A stretch of 64,000 nucleotides of DNA from Cryobacterium sp. Y29 (GCF_002929825.1 NZ_PJJN01000026.1:1-64000); one strand, 5' to 3'; numbered from the stretch's first letter, positions 17,009 through 25,282 are shown. Translations and numbers: made by a program. Notes: a model not told the origin generated them from the sequence alone.

Positions 17009-17317
17009 ATGAAAAACCACAAAAAGGCCAACACCGAGCTCAGCGAGTTCCTGACAAACATGCGCCAGTTACGCCGCGACGGTCGTCTCTCCGAATCACG
17101 AATTTTCGAGCTCGACCTCCGGGATATCTCCTGAGTAGATTTCAACTCCACAGCGGCGGAGTATCGCGACGCCGTCGCCGAGCGGCTCGACGAACTCGAC
17201 ATTGACGACAGTTCGATGCTCGTCGAGGACAACCGCGAACTGGTCGCGTATCTCCAAGGACTTGAGTGGCAGCCCTTCCAGGTGGCCGAAGCTGCGGTCG
17301 CCGGTCACCTCAACTGA
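17009..17317 (+). pseudogene. small charged protein gene interrupted by an in-frame TGA
   Basis: From ATG 17009 the frame codes MKNHKKANTELSEFLTNMRQ... to RDIS, meets TGA at 17132-17134 (codon 42), and continues in the same frame as VDFNSTAAEYRDAVAERLDEL and VEDNRELVAYLQGLEWQPFQ to TGA 17315-17317. Both halves have the same charged helical character and normal codon use, and there is no ATG or GTG just after the TGA, so this looks like one 102-codon gene with a nonsense change. No family recognised. It precedes the orphan methyltransferase by 198 bp on the same strand and might once have been its partner or regulator. Confidence 0.5.
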
Positions 17318-17515
17318 CGAGATTCGGCTTTAGGAGCGCGCATCGGATATTTGTTGATGGTGGGCGTTCCTTGGCTGTGTCAGGCCAGCATCCCCCACGA
17401 TGAATGCACGTCGATCGAGCGATTGCATCGTCAGATATCCTGATCACAGTGGACATGTCGCTCTGCTCGTCCCCGACCGGTTGTCTGATCGGTTCGTATC
17501 CGCCGGAGCCAATTC

Positions 17516-18832
17516 GTGTTTCTTGCCTCGCAGCCTTTCCCGCGGACCGCGTCAATCCGCCGTGGGGATCCAGCAGCCCCCGTTCATCTCGTGATCGAGG
17601 GCGACAATCTGTCGGTCCTCGAACGTCTGGTCGAATTTCAGCCCGCCTCTGTAGACCTGATCTACATCGACCCGCCCTACAACGGGACGTCTAGACATCT
17701 CGGCTATCGAGATGATCATGCTGAGTGGGAGGAAAACCTCCGGGCACGTCTTGTAATCGCCCGGCAACTTCTCACGCGGCTCGGCGTCATCGTGATCGCA
17801 GTCGACGATTCCGAGATCGGCAGGTTACGAGTCCTGGCTGATGCAGTCTTCGGAAATCGCAACCTCCTCACGACCCTCATCCACCAAGGTGATGTCAACA
17901 GCGGGCGCCGGTTCACCGGTGGAGGTGTCGATTACATGGTCGTCTACGGCCGCTCCAAACAAAGCATGATGGACGCGGACGTCCGATGGCGGGAGCCAAA
18001 AGTCGGAGTCGACAAGATCTTGAAAGCAGGAGCAAAGGCATGGGCACAATCGAAGGGCTCAGCTGATCAGGCTACGACGCTGCTCCGTAAATGGTGGACT
18101 GGGCGGAAATACAAGTTCTCCGGCGGTCTGGGCGAATACACGCGCGTTGACGAGGACGGCCGAGTATTTCGCATCGGAACTCTCGGTGTTCCAGCCGGAC
18201 GCGGATCCGGCCGATACGATCTTCTTCACCCGAGCACCAGGCGCCCTGTAGTACCTCCGCCCGGAGATTGGGTCGGACCACCACGGACGCTGCACGCCTA
18301 CGTTGAACAGGGCCGCATCCTCTTTGGCCCGGATGAGACCACGACACCCTGGCGGAAGCTCTTCCTCGATGAACAGCTTGACGAAGTGCCGGTACCAACG
18401 TTCAACCTCAGCAGGTCTGAGGGCACGAAGCACCTGAATCGAATCTTTCCCGGAGAAACCCGTTTCGCTCACCCGAAGGATCACCGTGTGTTGGCCAGGT
18501 GGTTCAGAATAATGGCGGGCCCGGACGCGACCATCCTCGACTTCTACGCCGGCTCGGGAACAACAGCTGAGGCCGTGATGACGCTCAACGCCGAAGACGG
18601 CGGAACACGGCGGGCCATCCTCATCACCAACAACGAAGTCCCGGCCGCCAAACAGAAAACGCTTCGTGCCGCGGGGAGTGAACCGGGCGACGACGCATGG
18701 GAAGCGCACGGCGTTTTCCGCAGCGTGTGTCGGCCACGGCTGGAGACGATCGTGACCGGGGTTCGCGAAGACGGTTCTGCCTACATAGGGCCTGTTTACT
18801 CAGAGAATGTGGACTTTCTCCGAGCCCCGTAG
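17516..18832 (+). CDS. orphan beta-class DNA methyltransferase (type III Mod-like)
   Basis: 438 aa. Methylase motif IV DPPY (52-55) comes before motif I DFYAGSGTT (342-350), the beta-class order of type III Mod and related N6-adenine/N4-cytosine enzymes; VHLVIEGDNLSVLERL precedes the DPPY as usual. Residues 130-300 form the target-recognition part. The protein is shorter than a classical Mod (about 600 aa). No Res helicase-nuclease lies beside it, so it is an orphan: either a remnant of a type III system, a protective (anti-restriction) methylase of the element, or an epigenetic regulator. Start is GTG 17516; the ribosome site is not obvious. The gene is intact. Confidence 0.8.
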   Translation: MFLASQPFPRTASIRRGDPAAPVHLVIEGDNLSVLERLVEFQPASVDLIYIDPPYNGTSRHLGYRDDHAEWEENLRARLVIARQLLTRLGVIVIAVDDSEIGRLRVLADAVFGNRNLLTTLIHQGDVNSGRRFTGGGVDYMVVYGRSKQSMMDADVRWREPKVGVDKILKAGAKAWAQSKGSADQATTLLRKWWTGRKYKFSGGLGEYTRVDEDGRVFRIGTLGVPAGRGSGRYDLLHPSTRRPVVPPPGDWVGPPRTLHAYVEQGRILFGPDETTTPWRKLFLDEQLDEVPVPTFNLSRSEGTKHLNRIFPGETRFAHPKDHRVLARWFRIMAGPDATILDFYAGSGTTAEAVMTLNAEDGGTRRAILITNNEVPAAKQKTLRAAGSEPGDDAWEAHGVFRSVCRPRLETIVTGVREDGSAYIGPVYSENVDFLRAP

Positions 18833-19075
18833 CCTTTCGAAACCCACGACGACGTGCTTCAACACCGGTAAGTGGCCGGCCAAGCCGCGCCAGATCCCGA
18901 AGGACTCCAGCAGAAGTCGAGACGGACTGCGCGGACGTTGCAAGGGCCGCCCCGCATGCGGGCGCATCAATAACCAGTGACCCCTGCGGTCGCGCCACGC
19001 GTCGCGGCTAGAACCACCAACGCGCCGATCCCTCGCAATCCGAAAACTCGAGGAGCTGCCGCGCACAAGCAAAGT

Positions 19076-20056
19076 ATGAGAAGAAAAGGTATCAATACCC
19101 AAGCTCAGCAAGCCTGCTCAATTACCCACGCCTCAGCGCTTCTGAAACGTCGACGCGAGAAGGACACCGCGCTTCAAACGACGAACGGAGGACGATTTGC
19201 CCTCCACCGGCGGAACGAATGTCGAGTCGAGCTGAAGGGTGCGAACGAGGACCTCGTGGCTCTGTCGGACTCGGCAGCGGTGATCTTCGCCATCCAGGAG
19301 GCCCGTCGCAACAGTCCAACAGATTGCCTGTCGGATGCGCAAGACGTTGCGCAGTCGGCTCTCACACATTTGCTTGAGGTGTCGCCTCTCTTAAGGCCTT
19401 GGACGAGAGACGCAATACGGTCTGCTGTCGCTGCCAGTGCATTCGGTTCGCAGAAGGTGGACGTTGAGGCGCGCGATATTCTCGAAGCGGAAGTTCGGCT
19501 TGAGGCCATCACAAGGGGGCGAGAGCTATCTGCCGTTGAAAGGAATGCCATCGCAGAACGGCTCCTTGAAGAATGGCCGCCTCAGATGCACCGTCCACGC
19601 GACGACTTCTACCTCAACGTTTCCCCCCTGACCTTAAGCGACGCGGCCATATCTATCGAGGCACAGAACATCCGAAACCCGCGCCCCGGTGACGAATCAC
19701 ACGACTGGTGGGAGGACGAAATCGAGGAGGGATTCATGACATTGGCAGAAGGGCGCGAAAGGGCTTGGAACCACTTCTCATCCTCATTCGGAGTCCCGCG
19801 CTGCCCGGAGCGTCTCATCAGCGCTATCGGGGCCCGTGATGCACGCGAGAGCGTCGCCAAACGCGGTGGCATCCTCGCCGTCGCTCAACACGTGCTCAAC
19901 GCCGGCGACTATGCCGACTGGGCCGACCAGTTCTTCCTCCCATGGCCGTTCGCGTCGATAGCGCAACGTGCGCGCATCGCAGAGTTTTTTCTGGAACGGC
20001 AACGATATGCTCAGGGACTTTGGGATTCTGCGATGGACACGGCCACGGGCCGGTGA
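19076..20056 (+). CDS. unrecognised 326-aa cargo protein next to attR
   Basis: I do not recognise this protein. It reads as a genuine soluble, mostly helical chain: LSDSAAVIFAIQEARR, VAQSALTHLLEVSPLLRPWTR, a central stretch EARDILEAEVRLEAI, the acidic segment HDWWEDEIEEGFMTLAEGRE, and GGILAVAQHVLNAGDYADW near the end. No transmembrane helix, signal peptide or catalytic motif is visible. The frame is open from 18977, but the first 33 residues are of odd composition; ATG 19076 is preferred. It is the last gene before the tRNA attachment site, a position often used for island cargo or regulators. It may be a single-gene defence factor, but that is only context. Confidence 0.55.
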   Translation: MRRKGINTQAQQACSITHASALLKRRREKDTALQTTNGGRFALHRRNECRVELKGANEDLVALSDSAAVIFAIQEARRNSPTDCLSDAQDVAQSALTHLLEVSPLLRPWTRDAIRSAVAASAFGSQKVDVEARDILEAEVRLEAITRGRELSAVERNAIAERLLEEWPPQMHRPRDDFYLNVSPLTLSDAAISIEAQNIRNPRPGDESHDWWEDEIEEGFMTLAEGRERAWNHFSSSFGVPRCPERLISAIGARDARESVAKRGGILAVAQHVLNAGDYADWADQFFLPWPFASIAQRARIAEFFLERQRYAQGLWDSAMDTATGR

Positions 20057-20770
20057 ACACGGGACGGATCCCGGGATCCTCTGGACACTCAAGACAGCGT
20101 CCGAGATTGGCTCGCGAAACACGACAAGCTCGAACAACGCCCGATTAGCTCTGCCGCTGATCACCAATCCCGTTGACAACCCCAAGAATCAGACGCCGAA
20201 TGCTGTCGCCGCGGTGGGTGAGGGCGCACCGAAGCGGAACGCGCCATTCAGGACCTATCTCTGAACTGTCAGGCTCTCAGCAGGCTGGTTGCTGAGGCCG
20301 CTGACTCCGAGCCGCTGAGCGCCCCTGACAATCACGGGCCAGCTGCCCGGCTGCGATGTACGCACTGAATGCTCCCAGCTGCCGCTCTCCTTGATTCGTT
20401 GTGAGGTGACAGCACACAACTGGATCATTGGCGGACGGTGACCACCGGACCGTGCCCAAGTAATACGGCTCAGCTACCCTCTCGATTGCGCCGGTGTCGA
20501 GGCGCCTTGGAGAACACCGTGGAGAATTCAGCGGGTTGCTCTCACGACCTGAACTCGCCGCCCGTGATGTGGACGCTGGCACCTATTTCTAGTCCCAATG
20601 ACCGATGCGCCGCTGCGCCTGAGAACAGTGTCTTGTGTCGCGAATTGAAGTTCAAAAAAACACGGAAAAAACACAAACCCCGCTGAGAAGCGATGTATTC
20701 AGCTGACTTTGCGTGAGCATAATCCCTGTAATTTCGCGGGTATTCCGGCGTTCTCGTGGGTCGATCTGGG
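20057..20770. other. 714-bp non-coding end of the island
   Basis: No frame is convincing. Short frames on both strands (for example reverse 20277-20582) have no domain, ribosome site or plausible codon use. A palindrome with GGGACGGATCCCGGGATCC-like character lies near 20061, and a 26-bp A-rich tract at 20650-20682 breaks the otherwise high GC. Sequence of this kind is expected between the last cargo gene and attR; an excisionase or integrase gene is not seen. Confidence 0.45.
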
Positions 20771-20827
20771 TAGCGCGCTTCCTTCACACGGAAGAGGTCG
20801 TGGGTTCAAGTCCCGCATCGCCCACCA
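20771..20827 (+). tRNA. 3' fragment of tRNA-Val(CAC), the attR site of the island (not a functional tRNA)
   Basis: From the 3' half of the D-stem (GCGC, 20773-20776) onward the tRNA is perfect: anticodon stem CTTCC/GGAAG (20778-20782, 20790-20794), anticodon CAC at 20785-20787, T-arm GTGGG/CCCGC with TTCAAGT loop, 3' acceptor strand ATCGCCC, discriminator A and encoded CCA (20825-20827). The 5' acceptor strand and 5' D-stem strand are missing; the bases upstream cannot pair. This is the duplicate tRNA 3' end produced when an element integrates into a tRNA gene. The intact copy should lie at the left end of the island, outside the window. Confidence 0.85.
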
Positions 20828-20830
20828 AGT

Positions 20831-20861
20831 AATACCCCCCGGTCAGCGGGGGGTATTTTTT
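20831..20861 (+). terminator. Rho-independent terminator of the tRNA-Val locus
   Basis: A perfect 10-bp stem AATACCCCCC / GGGGGGTATT with a 7-nt loop is followed by a run of T, 3 nt after the tRNA CCA. It belongs to the ancestral chromosome, which supports placing the island border just to the left. Confidence 0.9.
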
Positions 20862-20903
20862 GTTGATCGCCTCGCGCGGTCTAGGCGACTTAGTCTGAGA
20901 AAC

Positions 20904-21617
20904 ATGGACGTACTTCTCGACATCTGGCAACGCATGACGACACCACATGCCGCGCTGGAACCGCTCATTGCCTGGCTAACCGTGGCAGCAGCTGCTGTGA
21001 TCGTGCTCTTTCCTCCGATGTGGCGCCTCGCGCGGCACGTCATCACGATCGTGCACGAAGGCGGCCACGGTATCGTCGCCGTGCTGAGCGGGCGGCGATT
21101 GGGCGGCATCCGCTTGCATTCCGACACTTCCGGGCTCACCGTGAGTCGGGGACGCACGGCCGGCCCCGGCATGATCTTCACCCTGCTCGCCGGCTACCCG
21201 GCCGCAGGGCTGCTCGGCCTCGGCGCGGCCTGGTTACTCAGTTTGGGCTACGACGTGGGCCTCTTATGGGTACTTCTCGTGCTGCTGGCATTGCTGCTCG
21301 TACAGATCCGCAACTGGTTCGGGCTCTGGTCGGTTGCCGTCACCGGCGCCGTCGTGTTTAGTGTCTCCTGGTTTGGGTCGCCCCAGGTGCAAGGGATGTT
21401 CGCGCTGTTGGTCACCCTGGTTCTCCTTTTCGGATCGCTGCGCACGTCTTTCGAACTGCAGCAATCCCGGTCGCGTCGGGGCGGCTCCTCGTCGGACGCC
21501 GATCAATTGGCCAGGCTCACCCACATTCCGGGTATTTTTTGGGTGGCCGTTTTCACCGCCGTGCAACTGGTCTGCGTTGCCCTGAGCGCCCGGCTGCTCG
21601 AATTTATTCGAATCTAA
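20904..21617 (+). CDS. M50B-type membrane metallopeptidase-like protein
   Basis: 237 aa from ATG 20904; the open frame extends upstream through the tRNA fragment but that part is not coding. An N-terminal membrane helix (about 20-45) is followed by the zinc-binding HEGGH motif (VHEGGHGIVAVL, about residues 50-54), then several hydrophobic segments and ARLTHIPGIFWVAVF near the end. This is the layout of the peptidase M50B-like family (site-2-protease relatives) found across actinobacteria. Substrate unknown. First chromosomal gene after the island. Confidence 0.8.
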   Translation: MDVLLDIWQRMTTPHAALEPLIAWLTVAAAAVIVLFPPMWRLARHVITIVHEGGHGIVAVLSGRRLGGIRLHSDTSGLTVSRGRTAGPGMIFTLLAGYPAAGLLGLGAAWLLSLGYDVGLLWVLLVLLALLLVQIRNWFGLWSVAVTGAVVFSVSWFGSPQVQGMFALLVTLVLLFGSLRTSFELQQSRSRRGGSSSDADQLARLTHIPGIFWVAVFTAVQLVCVALSARLLEFIRI

Positions 21618-21652
21618 GACTCGCTTTCAGTCAATCGTGGGAGGCTGAATGC

Positions 21653-22303
21653 ATGACGAAAATTGCGATCATCGGCGGACACGGAAAAGTTGCCCTCCAT
21701 TTGGCCCGTTTGCTCACGACTGCGGGACATGATGTCTCCTCGCTCATCCGCAACCCCGAACACGTCGACGACGTAACGGCGACCGGTGCAACGCCGCTCG
21801 TAGCGGATGTCGAGCACCTGTCGGCGGATGAGATGGCGAAAGCGCTCGCGGGGCATGATGCGGTGGTCTGGTCCGCCGGCGCCGGCGGAGGAGGCGCAGA
21901 GCGCACGTACGCGGTGGACCGAGACGCGGCCATCCGCTCGATGGATGCCGCCGCGCAAGCCGGCATCAACCGTTACCTGATGGTGTCGTATCTGGGGTCA
22001 CGTGCCGATCACGGTGCCTCACCCGACGACGGCATGTTTGCCTACTACGAGGCCAAGGCTGCCGCCGATGACTATTTGCGCGCCACCTCGTTGAACTGGA
22101 CCATTCTCGGACCGAGCACGTTGACCCTGGCCGCCGCGACGGGCTCCATCAATGTGGGCTCGAAAGCGACTGGTGACACCTCACGCGAGAACGTGGCGCT
22201 CGTTGCCGCGGCCGTGCTGGCGGACGACAATACCGTGGGCACGTTCATTGAATTCACCGACGGCGACGTGCCGATCGGCGAGGCCATCGCCGCTATTCAC
22301 TAA
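21653..22303 (+). CDS. NAD(P)H-binding SDR-type oxidoreductase
   Basis: 216 aa from ATG 21653, preceded by GGGAGG. The start KIAIIGGHGKVALHLARLL is the glycine-rich NAD(P) site of atypical short-chain dehydrogenases (NmrA-like group, TGxxGxxG variant). DAVVWSAGAGGGG and YLMVSYLG follow as the later Rossmann strands, and NWTILGPSTLT is typical of this family. The reaction is not predictable; such proteins often sense or repair redox cofactors. Its stop codon lies in the first unit of a tandem repeat shared with the convergent neighbour. Confidence 0.82.
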   Translation: MTKIAIIGGHGKVALHLARLLTTAGHDVSSLIRNPEHVDDVTATGATPLVADVEHLSADEMAKALAGHDAVVWSAGAGGGGAERTYAVDRDAAIRSMDAAAQAGINRYLMVSYLGSRADHGASPDDGMFAYYEAKAAADDYLRATSLNWTILGPSTLTLAAATGSINVGSKATGDTSRENVALVAAAVLADDNTVGTFIEFTDGDVPIGEAIAAIH

Positions 22304-22380
22304 CAGGCCCAGAAGCGTACAGGCCCAGAAGCTAACAGGCCCAGAAGCGTACAGGCCCAGAATTTAACAGGCTCAGAAGC
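22301..22380. repeat. tandem repeat, 32-bp dimer of TAACAGGCCCAGAAGC-type units
   Basis: Five units in a row: 22301-22317, 22318-22332, 22333-22349, 22350-22364 and 22365-22380, each built on ACAGGCCCAGAA. Units alternate 17 and 15 nt, so the real period is 32 bp. The first unit contains the stop of the SDR gene and the last contains the stop of the convergent reverse gene. Confidence 0.9.
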
Positions 22381-22957
22381 CGAAGTCGCCGCCACCAAAA
22401 TCGCCACCGAAATCTCCGCCGGAGTCGCCGCCCGCATCGCTCGCGGGGTCCGCGTTGGTTTCGGTGTTGGCGTCGGCGTCGGCGTCCGTACCGCCAGCAT
22501 CCGTACCGCCGCCATCCATCGGCATAAAGGCGCTGACCAGTGCCGAACCAATGACGAATCCGGCAACGGTGCCAAGCAGCGAGCTGCCCATCATGCCGCC
22601 AAAGCCCATTCCGTTCTGGTTTCCAAACGAGCGCGTCAGCGTGCCGGGCTGACGCAGTTCAGCCCGGGTCGCGGCTTGGGCGAGCGTGGCCGGTGCGGCG
22701 TCCGCCGGGCGTTCGCTCGGTTCGACGTTCTCGGTGAGTTGGCGAAAGAGAATGTCGCGCTGCTCGTCGGTCAACTTTGAGAACGCCTCGCTGTGCACCT
22801 GTTCGATGGTTTCGGGTGGGGCCGTGCGCAGCAGGTACTGGTAGCGCTCGACCGCGATCTCATCCTCGCTGCGCGTGGGGGCGCCGGTCGAACGGTTTGA
22901 CCGGTTGTCCGTGGGTGATTGCTCCTTGCGGCCCAGCAGAAAGTCAAGAAATCCCAT
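22373..22957 (-). CDS. conserved actinobacterial protein with Gly-rich/Asp-rich tail
   Basis: 194 aa. Starts MGFLDFLLGRKEQ, then a helical core (ERYQYLLRTAPPETIEQVHSE) with a linker, a membrane-like glycine segment GGMMGSSLLGTVAGFVIGS (about 117-136), and a low-complexity tail of Asp, Gly and Thr ending GGDFGGGDFGF. Proteins of this layout are often labelled cation-transporting ATPase in actinobacteria, but no ATPase motif is present, so that name should not be trusted. Function unknown. The last codons overlap the tandem repeat. Confidence 0.6.
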   Translation of the reverse strand: MGFLDFLLGRKEQSPTDNRSNRSTGAPTRSEDEIAVERYQYLLRTAPPETIEQVHSEAFSKLTDEQRDILFRQLTENVEPSERPADAAPATLAQAATRAELRQPGTLTRSFGNQNGMGFGGMMGSSLLGTVAGFVIGSALVSAFMPMDGGGTDAGGTDADADANTETNADPASDAGGDSGGDFGGDFGGGDFGF

Positions 22958-23024
22958 GGTGTGCTCCTCTTGTGGATTTGTCTGTGACGATCATTTTTCC
23001 AGATCTTTCTGAGTGCTGGCGTCG

Positions 23025-23756
23025 TCACTTTCCCCGGCCGAACCAGGTCGTAACGCCGGGTGAATAAAGCACAGAATCAGGCGCGCGATCGGTGAGGCCG
23101 GCAAAACCAGCCGCGGCCAACAGCGTGTCATCGAGACTGACCAGCTCGGCCCCGAACAAGGGCCACGGCTCGTGGTGGTTGCGCAAATGCACGGTCCGCC
23201 CACGGATGCTCGTGAACAACGCCCATCGTGCGGTGAGAAAATCTGCCAACGGATCATCAACGACAGCACCTGCACCCGGTCGCGCCACGATCTCTGCGCG
23301 CTTGGCATGGTCCCCGTGTCGCGTTGAGTTGTACCGGTACTGGCCGGAATCAATCGTGAGTCGGGTGCGCGACCAGATGTAGGGCAATGCGAACAGGGCG
23401 CGGGCAGCCAGCACGGCCGCGAGGCGACCGGCCTCCAGTGATACAAACACGACACCGCGACGGCCCTCGGAGTCGACTGCATAGAGTCGAACATTCACTT
23501 CGACGAAGGTGCCGAAGTACGGAATCGGCGGGCTCCCGAGAATGGTGGCGCGATCGAGCACAAAGGGAATCAGGCCGACCCAGCTCGACCCGTCGTGTTC
23601 GTCGGGGACGAGGCCTTTCGGCAACAACGGCGCGACCAGAGCAGCATCCACTCGCCAGTGCAGAAACACCACATGCGACCAGCGCTGGCTCGCCGCGGCC
23701 CTTCCGGCCAGGGGCGGTGCTATCGCGGAAATGGGATGTGCCTCAGCGTTCGCCAT
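23025..23756 (-). CDS. YqjF-type DUF2071 protein
   Basis: 243 aa from ATG 23756. Family signatures: QRWSHVVFLHWRVD near the start, LVAPLLPKGLVPDEHDGSSW, FGTFVEVNVRLYAVD, GVVFVSLEAGRLAAVLAARALF and a late HHEPWPLFGAEL. DUF2071 proteins (YqjF in Bacillus) adopt an acetoacetate-decarboxylase-like fold, but their reaction is not established. The frame stays open upstream to 24164, overlapping the divergent protease gene, and that part is not coding. Confidence 0.82.
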   Translation of the reverse strand: MANAEAHPISAIAPPLAGRAAASQRWSHVVFLHWRVDAALVAPLLPKGLVPDEHDGSSWVGLIPFVLDRATILGSPPIPYFGTFVEVNVRLYAVDSEGRRGVVFVSLEAGRLAAVLAARALFALPYIWSRTRLTIDSGQYRYNSTRHGDHAKRAEIVARPGAGAVVDDPLADFLTARWALFTSIRGRTVHLRNHHEPWPLFGAELVSLDDTLLAAAGFAGLTDRAPDSVLYSPGVTTWFGRGK

Positions 23757-23933
23757 ACGAATCCTTTCTCGATCTGCCTCACGGTACTCGCTGGGCACCC
23801 CCTGCGCATGTTGATCACCCGGGAATGCATGCAGGGAGGCGGTTCCGCTCAGCAATCGCGGAGGCGGCCTGTGTAAACATGAAGAAGACAAAATCGTCGC
23901 GCTGCACCACACGAACCACAGATGAGGAGACGA

Positions 23934-25115
23934 ATGCCGGGTTCGACCGTTCTCGACCTCTTTCTCGTTCTCATCCTGTTTGTAGCCCTCGTGAATGGTT
24001 ACCGCAGCGGACTGTTGCAAAGCCTCACCGGCATCGTCGGAGCCGTGCTCGGCGGGATAGCCGCCTTCTTTGTCGTGCCCCTCGTGGGTGCCTGGGTGCC
24101 GGCGGCCGAATGGCGCACTCCGGCCACGATCGCCGTGGCGATTCTGCTCGTACTCATCGGCCATTCGATCGGTGTGTCGGTGGGTGGCATGTTCGGTAGC
24201 CGGAAACGGCGTTCCCCGCTCGGCACCCTCAACCGCGTGTTGGGATCAGCGTTTGCCGCTGTCGCCTCGGCCCTCGTCGCGTCGATGGTCGCGTTCAGCA
24301 TCGGCGCCCTGGGCATCCCGTTCCTGTCCCCCGCCATCGCCTCCTCCACCGTCGTCTCAGGAATTGACTCTCTCACCCCCGACCCGGTCAAGGCGCTCCT
24401 GGCCGAGCTGCGCTCATTGGCCGTGCAGCAGGGTCTGCCGCGCATCGTCGACGCATTCGCGGGACCGGCACCGGATGCCGCCGAAGCCGACACGAGCAGC
24501 CCGGCACTGGCCGTGGCGGCGCAGTCGGTCGTACGCATCACCGGAACGGCATACGCCTGCGGGCAGAGCCAGTCCGGCAGCGGCTTCGTCGTCTCTGACG
24601 GCCGCGTCGTCACAAACGCGCACGTCGTCGCTGGCGTGAGCCAGCCCGTCGTGCAAACGCCGGCCGGTGAAACGATGGCCGGCGAAATCGTGTACTTCGA
24701 CCCGGTCGATGACCTCGCCATCATTTCGGTGCCCGGCCTTGATGCTGCACCCTTGACCGTCGGCGCAAATCTCCCGGCGGGCAGCGGCGCAGCCGCCGAC
24801 GGGTATCCCTTCGGAGGTCCATATGTCTCCGATCCGGCGCAGGTCATCTCGATCGGCACCATCAGCGTCGCCGACATTTATGGACAGGACCCGACGCCCC
24901 GCCAGGTGTATACCGTGGCTTCGGACGTGCAGCAGGGCGAATCGGGCGGACCGCTCCTGAGCGAATCCGGCCTGGTGGTCGGCGTTATCTTTGCCAAGGC
25001 GTCCAACACCGAGAACGTCGGCTATGCCCTCGCGCTCGAAGAAGTGCAGCCGGTTATCAGCCAGGCACCCGGTCTGAGCTCCCCGGTATCATCGGGAACC
25101 TGCGTTCGCGGCTGA
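23934..25115 (+). CDS. MarP-like membrane serine protease (CvpA domain plus trypsin-like domain)
   Basis: 393 aa. Residues 1-150 form a four-helix CvpA-like membrane domain (VLDLFLVLILFVALVNGYRSG, then two more helices). A linker leads to a trypsin-like protease outside the membrane: His in VVTNAHVVAG, Asp in DPVDDLAIISV and Ser in QQGESGGPLL; conserved cysteines lie at TAYACGQ and the C-terminal GTCVRG. This is the layout of MarP, the mycobacterial acid-resistance protease. I chose ATG 23934 because GAGGAG lies just upstream; an ATG 12 nt earlier is possible. Role in envelope stress is inferred from MarP. Confidence 0.87.
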   Translation: MPGSTVLDLFLVLILFVALVNGYRSGLLQSLTGIVGAVLGGIAAFFVVPLVGAWVPAAEWRTPATIAVAILLVLIGHSIGVSVGGMFGSRKRRSPLGTLNRVLGSAFAAVASALVASMVAFSIGALGIPFLSPAIASSTVVSGIDSLTPDPVKALLAELRSLAVQQGLPRIVDAFAGPAPDAAEADTSSPALAVAAQSVVRITGTAYACGQSQSGSGFVVSDGRVVTNAHVVAGVSQPVVQTPAGETMAGEIVYFDPVDDLAIISVPGLDAAPLTVGANLPAGSGAAADGYPFGGPYVSDPAQVISIGTISVADIYGQDPTPRQVYTVASDVQQGESGGPLLSESGLVVGVIFAKASNTENVGYALALEEVQPVISQAPGLSSPVSSGTCVRG

Positions 25116-25148
25116 ACCACCGGTATCCGCTCGCTCGCAGAAACACAG

Positions 25149-25210
25149 CCGCACCAACACTGCCCCGCACGAACTCTGCCCCGCACCAATGTGCTTCGCA
25201 CGAACAGCGC
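25149..25210. repeat. degenerate 15-16-bp tandem repeat between marP-like gene and amtB
   Basis: Four units at 25149-25163, 25164-25179, 25180-25194 and 25195-25210 share CCGCACCAACACTGC-like sequence (invariant CGCAC and AA). It lies between convergent genes, before the terminator hairpin. Confidence 0.7.
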
Positions 25211-25240
25211 GCGGTGCCAACGAAGCGCGCAACGCACGAG

Positions 25241-25282
25241 GGGCGGCACGGGAAGCGGGTCAACCCGTATTCCGCGCCGCCC
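25241..25282. terminator. hairpin terminator between convergent genes
   Basis: GGGCGGC (25241-25247) pairs with GCCGCCC (25276-25282), with additional inner pairing GCGGG/CCCGT and GGAA/TTCC around a TCAA loop. No T tract follows. It suits termination of both the protease gene and amtB. Confidence 0.6.

Noticed and set aside
20277..20582. 101-aa reverse frame in the island end
   Set aside because: No ribosome site, motif or homology I can recognise; likely a chance frame in GC-rich DNA.
20752..20827. A complete functional tRNA-Val
   Set aside because: Bases 20752-20770 cannot pair with the 3' acceptor strand or the 3' D-stem strand; only the 3' part of the tRNA is present.
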